Shown here piece after piece: positions 1 to 6,710 of a stretch of DNA of 17,209 nt. Position numbers and translations under genes: made by a program. Origin of the DNA: Ruminococcoides sp052118065 (GTDB lineage Bacteria > Bacillota > Clostridia > Oscillospirales > Acutalibacteraceae); NCBI GenBank assembly GCA_052118065.1, contig JBQKHY010000036.1:1-17209 (forward strand). Reading direction: 5' to 3'. The notes beneath the pieces are model-generated. The model had not been told where the DNA came from. It was given only the letters and a program-made list of their open reading frames with translations, and searched no databases. Each line of letters starts with the position of its first letter. The first letter of the stretch is position 1.

Positions 1-63
1 CATATTTCTTATTATCGGTACGATGATGGCGAGGAAAAAATTTTTGGAGATGAGGATGAGTGA
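1..63 (+). CDS. C-terminal end of an unidentified gene (partial)
   Basis: An open frame enters from the left edge and ends at TGA 61-63. Only 20 residues are visible, ending in an acidic tail (GDEDE). Nothing in it identifies a family. The reading is supported only by an open frame and by the next start codon lying 1 nt after its stop, as in an operon. Confidence 0.4.
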   Translation, partial: HISYYRYDDGEEKIFGDEDE

Positions 64-64
64 T

Positions 65-244
65 ATGAAATTGTCAGATTCTCAACTTATGTTACTAGAA
101 CAGATAACATAAAAACAAATTACGAAATTTAGGGAAAATATCTTAGATGAATTTTGCTCTTGGTATCCTAACAGTGGAAGAAGCATTGAAGAAATAGGAA
201 ACAACGCTAAGGAATGGCCACGAACCGAATATGGTTTTGTTTAG
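65..244 (+). pseudogene. Small gene broken by an in-frame TAA
   Basis: ATG 65 opens a frame that starts MKLSDSQLMLLEQIT, meets TAA at 110-112, and then continues in the same frame without another stop for 43 codons (ending KEWPRTEYGFV) to TAG 242-244. The second part has no good start of its own. A 59-codon gene with one nonsense mutation explains both halves best, but a coincidental open frame cannot be excluded at this length. No family is recognised. Confidence 0.35.
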
Positions 245-280
245 CAGACACTCTTCATAAGTTTGTCTGCTTTTCTTTTA
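243..280 (+). terminator. Rho-independent terminator
   Basis: AGCAGACA (243-250) pairs with TGTCTGCT (264-271) over a 13-nt loop and is followed by a T-rich tract. It closes the partial operon at the left edge and overlaps the stop codon of the broken gene. Confidence 0.8.
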
Positions 281-310
281 TTATATTTTATATATAAAAA
301 TATAATAATA

Positions 311-339
311 TTGAGTTGTAGCACCTACTATGGTATAAT
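311..339 (+). promoter_or_regulatory. Promoter of the metallophosphoesterase operon with TAGCACCTA box
   Basis: TTGAGT (311-316), a 17-bp spacer and TATAAT (334-339) form a sigma-A type promoter 54 bp before the ATG at 393. The spacer carries TAGCACCTA (319-327), one base different from the TAGTACCTA at the Cas12a-like gene promoter and at the start of the R3 RNA, so a shared regulator may bind here. Confidence 0.7.
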
Positions 340-345
340 ATGTGT

Positions 346-375
346 ATAACAAAATGATAAGTAATTTTTTGTTAT
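346..375 (+). other. 5' leader hairpin
   Basis: ATAACAAAA (346-354) pairs perfectly with TTTTGTTAT (367-375) within the leader of the metallophosphoesterase mRNA, starting at about the predicted +1. There is no T-run after it, so it is not a terminator. It may stabilise the 5' end or affect translation. Confidence 0.45.
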
Positions 376-392
376 TTAGCGAGGTCCGATAA

Positions 393-1139
393 ATGATTTA
401 TATAACAGGTGACACCCATGGAGATTGGATGTCAAGACTTAATACTCACAATTTCCCAGAACAAAAATCTTTAACTAAAAAAGACTATGTAATTATTTGT
501 GGAGATTTCGGTTTATGGCATGATACACCTTCTGAAAGGTATGCACTTAAATGGCTTGAAAATAAAACCTTTACCACATTGTTTTGTGAAGGTAATCATG
601 ATAATTATGATAGACTTAATTCTATCCCAATTACAAAGTGGCATGGTGGTCAGATTCATAAAATAAGTAATTCAATTTTTCATCTGTTAAGAGGTAATAT
701 TTTTAACTTTGATAGCATGGACTTCTTTGTATTTGGTGGTGCATCCTCTCATGATATTTCTGATGGAATTCTTGAAATTGGTGATGAAAGAATTAAAAGA
801 TGGAAAAATGATTTTGATAAAATGTATCGTGTAAATCATATATCATGGTGGAAAGAAGAATTACCATCAGTGAATGAAATGCAAACAGGGATAGAAAATC
901 TAAATAGGATTAATAACAAAGTCGATTATGTTATTACGCACAGTCCTTATTCTTCAATATATAATTTTGATGAATATATTTCAAAGAATTATAAGAAGGA
1001 TATTTTAACTGAGTATCTACAAAGAATTAAGGAGTCTATTGCTTATAATCATTGGTTCTTTGGCCATTTACACGAAGATAAAATCTTTGATTTTGATAAT
1101 AGCACTTGTGTGTATAAGAAAATAATTCGACTTGATTAA
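393..1139 (+). CDS. Calcineurin-like metallophosphoesterase
   Basis: This 248-aa protein has the ordered metal-binding motifs of the calcineurin-like phosphoesterase superfamily: GDTHG (D7, H9), GDFG (D38), GNHD (N68, H69), THS (H183) and GHLH (H225, H227). These residues hold a two-metal centre that hydrolyses phosphomono- or diesters; the substrate cannot be read from sequence. No signal peptide or membrane segment is visible, so it should be cytoplasmic. It is the first gene after the promoter at 311-339, with GAGG about 9 nt before the ATG. Stand-alone genes of this family are common in phages and integrative elements. Family assignment is secure; the biological role is unknown. Confidence 0.9.
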   Translation: MIYITGDTHGDWMSRLNTHNFPEQKSLTKKDYVIICGDFGLWHDTPSERYALKWLENKTFTTLFCEGNHDNYDRLNSIPITKWHGGQIHKISNSIFHLLRGNIFNFDSMDFFVFGGASSHDISDGILEIGDERIKRWKNDFDKMYRVNHISWWKEELPSVNEMQTGIENLNRINNKVDYVITHSPYSSIYNFDEYISKNYKKDILTEYLQRIKESIAYNHWFFGHLHEDKIFDFDNSTCVYKKIIRLD

Positions 1140-1236
1140 AGTAAAAAATATTTCAATATTACTGCTGTAGCAATAATACTTTTATTGTAAAAGCGTTCAA
1201 GTTGTCTAACTATTTCTTAATAGCGGCAAAGGTAAG

Positions 1237-1413
1237 ATGATAATGGATTTATTTAAATTTATATTACTGAAAAAATTAAGGAAGCAATATAACGATTATT
1301 ATAATAGTGATATTGAATTAATCTCAGATCACAAAATACAAAGAGTAGTTTCAGATAAAAAACCTAAATTAGATAAATTTAAATTTAGTAGAAATTATAA
1401 GGAGAAAAAGTAA
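1237..1413 (+). CDS. Small basic protein, 58 aa, unknown
   Basis: The frame runs from ATG 1237 (alternative ATG 1243) and begins MIMDLFKFILLKKLRKQY; the C-terminal half is rich in Lys and Asp. AAAGG at 1228-1232 suits either start. Its stop overlaps the ATG of the next small gene (TAATG), which suggests translational coupling. The N-terminus is hydrophobic and then basic, so membrane association is possible. No family is recognised. The Shine-Dalgarno site and the overlap support a real gene despite the short length. Confidence 0.55.
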   Translation: MIMDLFKFILLKKLRKQYNDYYNSDIELISDHKIQRVVSDKKPKLDKFKFSRNYKEKK

Positions 1414-1574
1414 TGATTGCGTCATATATAATTGCATTTCTTATTTATTCTATTTTATTATCTTGTATTACACTTATTTTTATAAAATGGAGTAATATTG
1501 AAGCCGTTAAGATAATTAATCGTATTAAATATCAAGAAAAACTTATATTTGACGAATTAGAGAAAGATGAATAA
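1413..1574 (+). CDS. Small single-span membrane protein, 53 aa
   Basis: The ATG overlaps the preceding stop (TAATG) and has AAGGAG at 1399-1404, 8 nt upstream. Residues about 2-25 form one hydrophobic membrane segment, followed by a charged, mostly helical tail ending EKLIFDELEKDE. This pattern fits small membrane proteins of mobile elements. No function can be assigned. Confidence 0.6.
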   Translation: MIASYIIAFLIYSILLSCITLIFIKWSNIEAVKIINRIKYQEKLIFDELEKDE

Positions 1575-1602
1575 TAGTATTATTTAATAAGGAGAAATAA
1601 AA

Positions 1603-1893
1603 ATGAAATTTTTATCAACATTGAAAACCATTTTAATTATCTTTGGATTTATTGTGAATGTTATATTTGTCTTCAAAATATTTAATAAGAATAAATATGA
1701 TATTCAAGATAAATATTCTCGTAAGAAAGCTATAATTCATGCAGGTATATTGTCTTTAACTTCAAGTTTTTTTGTTTGATATTATACTTTATATTTTCTA
1801 CAAGACATTATACAATATGATTGTATTTTAGCTGCGAGTAATATAATGTATGGCACATATATGTTATCTATAACACTACTAATAAAAAATTAA
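1603..1893 (+). pseudogene. Small membrane protein gene interrupted by an in-frame TGA
   Basis: AAGGAG precedes ATG 1603. The frame encodes 58 residues (begins MKFLSTLKTILIIFGF) to TGA 1777-1779, then stays open in the same frame for 37 more codons (YYTLYFLQDII..., ending SITLLIKN) to TAA 1891-1893. Both halves are hydrophobic, with three to four likely membrane spans in all. A Trp codon (TGG) mutated to TGA would explain this. TGA ends other genes here (for example at 7134-7136), so it is read as stop and the intact product is the 58-aa N-terminal part. The alternative is a genuine 58-aa gene followed by chance open frame. Confidence 0.5.
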
Positions 1894-1907
1894 GAAAGGA
1901 AAATATA

Positions 1908-2168
1908 ATGTTAACTCTCAAAAAGAAAATCAATAAGCAAACAGTATTTGAATTAAAATCAATTAGAGTTGATCCGGATAAAACTGTCCTAGAAGGACTA
2001 ATTGTTATTGAATTTATGGATTTTAGTTTACCAGATAAAGTATTTCAGCAATTACAAGAAACTAAAAAAACATTGGGATATAAAACAATTCGTATCACTA
2101 ATAATAGAATTCTTTGCTTTATGGGTAAATATATCGCACCGGTACAACTATGTAATTATGAGGAGTAA
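1908..2168 (+). CDS. Hypothetical protein, 86 aa
   Basis: The gene has AAGAAAGGA upstream and ATG at 1908. The protein is soluble, mixed alpha/beta in appearance, with no recognised motif. It sits 8 bp before the HNH gene, whose ribosome-binding site (GAGGAG) overlaps its stop codon, so the two are translated as a pair. It could be a partner or regulator of the nuclease, but nothing in the sequence shows this. Confidence 0.65.
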   Translation: MLTLKKKINKQTVFELKSIRVDPDKTVLEGLIVIEFMDFSLPDKVFQQLQETKKTLGYKTIRITNNRILCFMGKYIAPVQLCNYEE

Positions 2169-2176
2169 TTATAATT

Positions 2177-2539
2177 ATGGAAACTGAAAAAAGAAAAGCA
2201 ATCAATAAAGCAACAAGGCTTAAAGTATATAATAAGTATGATGGTCATTGTGCTTATTGTGGTTGTGAACTGACACTTAAAACCATGCAAGTGGATCATA
2301 TAGTTAGTGTGTATTGGAACAACGGCCCAAATAATATTGAAAATTATAACCCTGCATGCAGAATGTGTAACTTTTATAAAGGAACTAAAAGCCTTGAAAG
2401 ATTTAGAGAAGAACTTACTAAAATTACAGGAAGACTCGAAAAAACATTTATCTATAGATTAGCAAAAAAATATAACTTGCTTTCTGAAAATGATATTGAT
2501 ATAAAATTCTATTATGAAACGCATAATAGTGATAAATAA
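2177..2539 (+). CDS. HNH endonuclease
   Basis: This 120-aa protein carries a compact HNH domain in residues 25-70: CAYC (C25, C28), VDHI (D40, H41), the Asn-rich NNIENYNPAC stretch and CRMC (C61, C64). The two CxxC pairs should bind a structural zinc, and H41 is the expected general base for DNA cleavage with one divalent metal. Residues 1-24 are basic and could contact DNA. It resembles small stand-alone HNH proteins of phages and mobile elements. It lies immediately upstream of solitary repeat R1 and the Cas12a-like gene, so a functional link with that system is possible but unproven. Confidence 0.88.
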   Translation: METEKRKAINKATRLKVYNKYDGHCAYCGCELTLKTMQVDHIVSVYWNNGPNNIENYNPACRMCNFYKGTKSLERFREELTKITGRLEKTFIYRLAKKYNLLSENDIDIKFYYETHNSDK

Positions 2540-2547
2540 AATCTTTA

Positions 2548-2568
2548 AATTTCTACTATGTTGTAGAT
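2548..2568 (+). repeat. Solitary Cas12a-type crRNA repeat R1
   Basis: The sequence reads AATT, stem TCTAC, loop TATGTT, stem GTAGA, then T. This is the conserved Cas12a direct-repeat hairpin (UCUAC/GUAGA preceded by AAUU), with a 6-nt loop instead of the usual 4-5. There is only one copy, so this is not an array. It begins 8 bp after the HNH stop codon. Confidence 0.85.
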
Positions 2569-2603
2569 TCGTTATTAAATATTGACTCAATTAATAAATT
2601 AGA

Positions 2604-2634
2604 GCAATACTGGTTTTTACAGTATTGCTTTTTT
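2604..2634 (+). terminator. Rho-independent terminator
   Basis: GCAATACTG (2604-2612) and CAGTATTGC (2620-2628) form a perfect 9-bp stem followed by six T. It ends the HNH/R1 transcript and isolates it from the Cas12a-like gene. Confidence 0.92.
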
Positions 2635-2683
2635 ATTTATTTTATATATGAATTTAGTTTATATAAAATTATGCAAATATATG

Positions 2684-2712
2684 TTGTAATAGGTACTACT
2701 TTGTGATATTAT
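2684..2712 (+). promoter_or_regulatory. Promoter of the Cas12a-like gene
   Basis: TTGTAA (2684-2689), 17 bp and TATTAT (2707-2712) place the start near 2719; an overlapping TATAAT (2710-2715) has no good -35. The spacer holds TAGGTACTA (2690-2698), the reverse complement of the TAGTACCTA found at the start of the R3 RNA. The promoter is therefore a likely target of both a repressor protein and the R1 guide. Confidence 0.65.
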
Positions 2713-2716
2713 AATA

Positions 2717-2730
2717 TTAATAACGATAAA
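2717..2730 (-). promoter_or_regulatory. R1 guide target with TTTA PAM at the effector promoter
   Basis: On the minus strand the sequence reads TTTA (2730-2727) then TCGTTATTAA (2726-2717). The latter equals positions 1-10 of the R1 spacer, and TTTA is a canonical Cas12a PAM in the canonical 5' position. Matching stops at position 11, although a 1-nt bulge would extend it by four. A bound complex would cover the -10 element and +1. Confidence 0.7.
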
Positions 2731-2752
2731 ACTTATGAAAGAGGTGTTATAA

Positions 2753-5700
2753 GTGAAAGTTATTGATAACTTCACAAAGCAGTACAATGTTTCTAAAACA
2801 TTGAAATGTCGATTAATTCCCATTGGCAAAACAATGGAAAACTTTCAATTGAATGAAAGACTTGACAAAGAGACAAATTTGAATGAAAGTGTTTCAAATG
2901 TAAAGAAATACATTATGGAATGTCTCTGCAAAGAAAATGACTATTTGTTATCTCAACCTAATCAACTTGGCTATCTTCATGAATATAGTGACCTATATTA
3001 TGATGAAGAAAGGGATAACAACAAACTTCTGAAATGTGAAGAGGAACTTCGTAAAGAGGTTGTAAGTCTCTTATCACCAATCAAGAAGAAATTAAAGAAG
3101 AGAAAAGAATTCCTAACTGAATATCTCCCTAATGTAATTGGTGATGATAGTAAGAAGGAAGAAATTTTAGCCCTATCTAATTACACAACCTTTTTTGGTG
3201 ATTACCTCACTAATTGTGACAATATGTATTTGTCTGATGAAAGCAATACAGCTATCGCAAATAGATGTATTGGAGATAACTTGCCTAAGTTCATGGACAA
3301 CATGAAGATCTATGAAAATGTAATAAGTAATCTCCCATCTGAATATGTTAATGCATTAAGAGAAAACTTTGTTGGAATTTATAATTTAAACATTGATGAT
3401 ATGTTTAAATTAGATTATTTCAATTGCGTATTATCACAATCCGGAATTGACAGTTACAATATGTTAATTGGTGGATATGTTGATGAAAGTGGTAATAAAA
3501 TCAGAGGTATCAATGAATACATCTCAATGCATAACGATCAAAATAATGGTGTTAGAATACCATTAATGAAAGCCCTATATAAGCAAATTGGCAGCCAGAA
3601 TGATGTAAAATCTTTCCTACCATTATCATTTAAAGATGATAAAGAATTACTTGATGCAGTGTATAACTACTTCAATCTTGATAGTGAAAAGGACAATGTA
3701 TGTTCTTATTTCAATGCAATCAAAAATATCTCTGCTATTATTGCAAACATTAAGAATTATGAATTAGATAAGATTTATGTTAGCAATAATGTTAACATTC
3801 GTAATTTATCCGGTGGAATGCTCGGTAAATGGAATTCTTTCGAACAATTATGGAACAAAAAATATGATGATGAAAAGAAGCCTAAAAAGGTAAAAAGTAT
3901 TGAAAAGTATGAAGATAAGAGAAAGAAAGAATTTAAAAAAGTTCAAAGTTTCTCTTTGAATGAACTTCAAGAACTTATCATTAAATATAATGATAATCAT
4001 AATCATATTCCATCAGTTATTGATTACTATATCAATAAGTTACAAACTATGATAGGTAAGGTCAATCATTGCTATGCAAAAGCAAAAGAAACCCTTACAA
4101 TTGCTAACAAGAAGCTACTTAAATGTGACGATAACAGAATAGCTAAGATTAAGAACTTACTGGATAGTGTTAAAGATATTGAGAAGTTTTTAAGAATACT
4201 ACAAGGTACAGGTAAAGAAAGCACAAAAGACGAACTGTTTTATGGTGATTATTATGAGCATTTTAATCATATCAAGGCTATTGACCCTTTATATAATAAG
4301 GTTCGTAACTATATCACATCAAAGCCATATTCTAAGAATAAGATTAAACTATCTTTTGATAATCCTCAATTTCTTGAGGGATGGCAAAATAGTCTAGAGA
4401 CACAGCGTTCATCACAATTATTTATGAAGGATGGTTTGTTTTATCTTGGTGTAATGGATAAAAATAGTCGCAAAGAGTTTAAGAAGCCATACAACTTACC
4501 TGTAGATGATGATGACAAATTTACAAAAATTGAATATAGCCAGATTGCACAACCTGGCAAACAAATTCAAAATCTTATGGTCATTGACGGAAAAACCGTA
4601 AAAAAGAACGGTAAAAGAAATGAAGAAGGTATAAATGAAGTTCTTGAAGAACTAAAGAATACCTATCTTCCAACCAAAATCAATGAAATTAGAAAGAAAG
4701 GTAGTTATAAAACTACAAGCAAGGACTTTAATCGTTCTGACTTAATAATGTATCTTGAATATTACATTGAGAGAGTTAGAGAGTATTACTCCCAATATAA
4801 CTTTGAGTTTAAGAAAGCTACTGAATATCATTCTTTTGTAGAATTTGTCAATGATGTTAATAGACAGGCTTATCAAATTAACATGCATGATGTATCATAT
4901 AAGCAGGTAATGCAGTTAGTTGACGAAGGAAAGTTATACCTATTCCAACTTTACAATAAAGACTTTTCTCCTCATAGTAAAGGTAAGAAGGACTTACATA
5001 CTCTGTACTTCCAAATGCTTTTTGATAAGCGTAATTTGAGTGATGTTGTTTACAAGTTACTTGGTGGAGCTGAAATGTTCTATCGTCCTGCAAGTATTCG
5101 TAAGGAAGACAGGGTTATTCATCCTAAGAATCAAGAAATTCGTAAACGAACTAAAGAAGAATATGTATCAGCAAAGGGTGGCAAAGGTAATTTAACACCG
5201 GAAGAAAGAAAGCAATGCTTTAGTATGTATAAGTATGACATTATCAAGAATAAGAGATTTACTGAAGGACAATTCTTCTTACATTTTGCTATTTCACTTA
5301 ATTGTCAAGAAGCCGATTATAAGTTCCTAAATTACGAAGTTAGAAATCTTCTTAAGGCCTCAAATAAGACTAATATAATTGGCATTAACAGAGGTGAAAG
5401 AAATCTTATCTATGTTACTGTTATTGATAGTGATGGTAATATTAAAGAGCAAGAAAACTTTAATATTATTACTCACTCATATAGTGGAATAACATATAAT
5501 GTTGACTACCAGGATAAACTGGATAAGAAAGAGAAAAATAGAGAACAAGCAAGAGAAAATTGGACAACACTTGAGTCTATTAAAGAACTAAAAGAAGGTT
5601 ACCTAAGCCAGGTTATCTATAAGATTTGTAAACTTATTGTTAAGTATGATGCAATCGTGGTAATGGAAAACCTCAACAGTAAATTCAAAAATTCTCGAGT

Positions 5701-6553
5701 AAGAATTGAAAAACAGATTTATCAAAAGTTTGAGAACATGTTAATTAATAAACTTAATTATTATGTTGACAAAGATACTGATATTGATAAGTGTGGTGGC
5801 TTACTTAACGCATATCAATTAACTAATAAGGCAGATGCAACAACTTCTTCCGGTACACAAAACGGTATTATCTTTTTTGTAAATCCTGGTTATATAACTA
5901 ATGTGGATCCAACAACAGGATTTATCAGTATGTTAAATCCAAAATATGAGAATATCAAGCAAGTTCATTCTTTCGTTGAGAATATTGATGATATTCGTTA
6001 TAATAAGGATAAAGATTACTTTGAATTTGACATTGACTTTAAGAAATTTCCTGTTAAATTTCAAGGTGGTCAAAGTAAATGGACCGTTTGTACTTTTGGT
6101 GAGAGACTTAAGTACATTAATAATCCATTACCGGGCCAAAAGAGTTATGAAACACTAAGTATGACATCAGAGTTTAAAGAACTATTTGACGATTGTCATA
6201 TTGAATATGAAGATGGAAATGTTAAGGAAAGTCTATTAAGTATTGATAGTAAGCCATTACTGCAACGATTTATGGAACTTTTAAAACTCACTCTTCAAAT
6301 TAGCAATGTTGTGTTCGATAGAGATTATGTTATCTCACCGGTACTTAATAACAACAACGAGTTTTATTGTAGTGAAAGCTATATCACAGATACAAACGCA
6401 AATATTCCATGTTGTGTTGACTCTAATGGCTCATATAACCTTGCACGAAAAGGTTTAATTCTACTTAAGAGAATTAAGGAAGCAGATGATGTTACAGAAG
6501 TATCTACATTTATCAGTAATGATGAATGGCTAGATTACATTCAAAACAACTAA
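2753..6553 (+). CDS. Cas12a homologue, predicted nuclease-dead
   Basis: This is a 1266-aa Cas12a-type effector. It opens with the family's FTKQYNVSKTLKCRLIP segment (active enzymes have FTNQYSLSKTL) and has normal family length. The WED/PI part has FDNPQFLEGW and YNKDFSPHSKGKKDLHTLYF; crRNA-processing residues H790 (VIHP) and K832 (DIIKNKRF) are kept. RuvC-I is GINRGERNL (877-885) with N879 where active Cas12a has Asp. RuvC-II is VVMENLN with E972 kept. The Nuc segment reads LQISNV with S1184 where AsCas12a R1226 and LbCas12a R1138 lie (LQMRNS). RuvC-III is VDSNGSYNLARKG with D1223 kept. Loss of two catalytic residues predicts crRNA binding, probable processing and DNA binding without cleavage. 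GTG start 2753 follows GAGGTG. No array or cas1/2/4 is present. Confidence 0.93.
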   Translation: MKVIDNFTKQYNVSKTLKCRLIPIGKTMENFQLNERLDKETNLNESVSNVKKYIMECLCKENDYLLSQPNQLGYLHEYSDLYYDEERDNNKLLKCEEELRKEVVSLLSPIKKKLKKRKEFLTEYLPNVIGDDSKKEEILALSNYTTFFGDYLTNCDNMYLSDESNTAIANRCIGDNLPKFMDNMKIYENVISNLPSEYVNALRENFVGIYNLNIDDMFKLDYFNCVLSQSGIDSYNMLIGGYVDESGNKIRGINEYISMHNDQNNGVRIPLMKALYKQIGSQNDVKSFLPLSFKDDKELLDAVYNYFNLDSEKDNVCSYFNAIKNISAIIANIKNYELDKIYVSNNVNIRNLSGGMLGKWNSFEQLWNKKYDDEKKPKKVKSIEKYEDKRKKEFKKVQSFSLNELQELIIKYNDNHNHIPSVIDYYINKLQTMIGKVNHCYAKAKETLTIANKKLLKCDDNRIAKIKNLLDSVKDIEKFLRILQGTGKESTKDELFYGDYYEHFNHIKAIDPLYNKVRNYITSKPYSKNKIKLSFDNPQFLEGWQNSLETQRSSQLFMKDGLFYLGVMDKNSRKEFKKPYNLPVDDDDKFTKIEYSQIAQPGKQIQNLMVIDGKTVKKNGKRNEEGINEVLEELKNTYLPTKINEIRKKGSYKTTSKDFNRSDLIMYLEYYIERVREYYSQYNFEFKKATEYHSFVEFVNDVNRQAYQINMHDVSYKQVMQLVDEGKLYLFQLYNKDFSPHSKGKKDLHTLYFQMLFDKRNLSDVVYKLLGGAEMFYRPASIRKEDRVIHPKNQEIRKRTKEEYVSAKGGKGNLTPEERKQCFSMYKYDIIKNKRFTEGQFFLHFAISLNCQEADYKFLNYEVRNLLKASNKTNIIGINRGERNLIYVTVIDSDGNIKEQENFNIITHSYSGITYNVDYQDKLDKKEKNREQARENWTTLESIKELKEGYLSQVIYKICKLIVKYDAIVVMENLNSKFKNSRVRIEKQIYQKFENMLINKLNYYVDKDTDIDKCGGLLNAYQLTNKADATTSSGTQNGIIFFVNPGYITNVDPTTGFISMLNPKYENIKQVHSFVENIDDIRYNKDKDYFEFDIDFKKFPVKFQGGQSKWTVCTFGERLKYINNPLPGQKSYETLSMTSEFKELFDDCHIEYEDGNVKESLLSIDSKPLLQRFMELLKLTLQISNVVFDRDYVISPVLNNNNEFYCSESYITDTNANIPCCVDSNGSYNLARKGLILLKRIKEADDVTEVSTFISNDEWLDYIQNN

Positions 6554-6563
6554 TTAAAGTAAA

Positions 6564-6598
6564 GTCCTACAAAGTTATTTTTAATAGCTTTGTAGGAC
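6564..6598 (+). other. Long 3' hairpin after the Cas12a-like gene
   Basis: GTCCTACAAAG (6564-6574) pairs perfectly with CTTTGTAGGAC (6588-6598), and the stem continues inward by about four pairs. It begins 10 bp after the stop codon. No T-run follows, so termination would be weak. It could instead protect the effector mRNA 3' end once the message is cut at R2. Confidence 0.6.
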
Positions 6599-6618
6599 AA
6601 CTTTATAATTATAATTTA

Positions 6619-6658
6619 GGGCGAGAAAACCCTTGACTTTAGTCATGTGGAGTGTCAA
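6619..6658 (+). mobile_element. IS200/IS605-type right-end hairpin (solo end or omega-RNA relic)
   Basis: GGGCGAGAAAACCC is followed by the imperfect hairpin TGAC-TTTA-GTCA (6634-6645), an unpaired T (6646), outer pairs CC/GG, and AGTGTCAA ending at 6658. IS608-type right ends share this layout: a TTTA loop, an extrahelical T and a terminal TCAA cleavage tetranucleotide. The same segment is the 3' scaffold of TnpB omega-RNA. No tnpA, tnpB or left end was found in the window. It starts 66 bp after the Cas12a-like stop and ends 8 bp before repeat R2. It may be the remnant of an inserted element or a sign that the effector was carried as cargo. Confidence 0.6.
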
Positions 6659-6666
6659 TATAAGAT

Positions 6667-6686
6667 AATTTCTACTGTTTGTAGAT
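6667..6686 (+). repeat. Solitary Cas12a-type crRNA repeat R2
   Basis: AATT, stem TCTAC, loop TGTTT, stem GTAGA, then T: a canonical Cas12a repeat with a 5-nt loop. It lies in the 3' region of the effector gene and 7 bp before the AAAGGAG ribosome-binding site (6694-6700) of the next gene. No terminator follows, so its would-be spacer runs through that site and start codon. Effector binding or processing here could separate the two messages or block translation of the 6711 gene. Confidence 0.82.
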
Positions 6687-6710
6687 TAATAGTAAAGGAG
6701 TAAAAATATA

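Larger units (their letters stand above)
2548..2634 (+). ncRNA. CreR-like single-unit guide RNA from R1
   Basis: The RNA consists of repeat R1, a spacer-like segment and the terminator at 2604-2634. The spacer begins TCGTTATTAAATATTGACTC. Its first 10 nt are identical to the minus strand of the Cas12a-like gene's promoter region (2717-2726), immediately downstream of a TTTA PAM. Published CreR RNAs use a short seed match of this kind to make a Cas effector repress its own promoter without cutting. The seed also lies in a weak hairpin (TTATTAA 2572-2578 with TTAATAA 2591-2597). Transcription could come from the HNH operon or from a weak TTGCTT-17-TATAAA pair inside the HNH gene (2477-2505). 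Confidence 0.7.

Noticed and set aside
1386..1398. AGTAGAAATTATA, a second minus-strand half-repeat
   Set aside because: It has no second stem half and lies in the coding sequence of the 58-aa protein; chance in AT-rich DNA.
2487..2498. Possible R3 guide target in the HNH gene (TTTC then TGAAAATGAT)
   Set aside because: The first seed base mismatches and pairing ends after nine bases within coding DNA; too weak to claim.
4878..5093. Minus-strand reading frame of 71 codons
   Set aside because: It lies wholly within the conserved WED region of the Cas12a homologue and has no ribosome-binding site; the same applies to the other minus-strand frames in coding regions.
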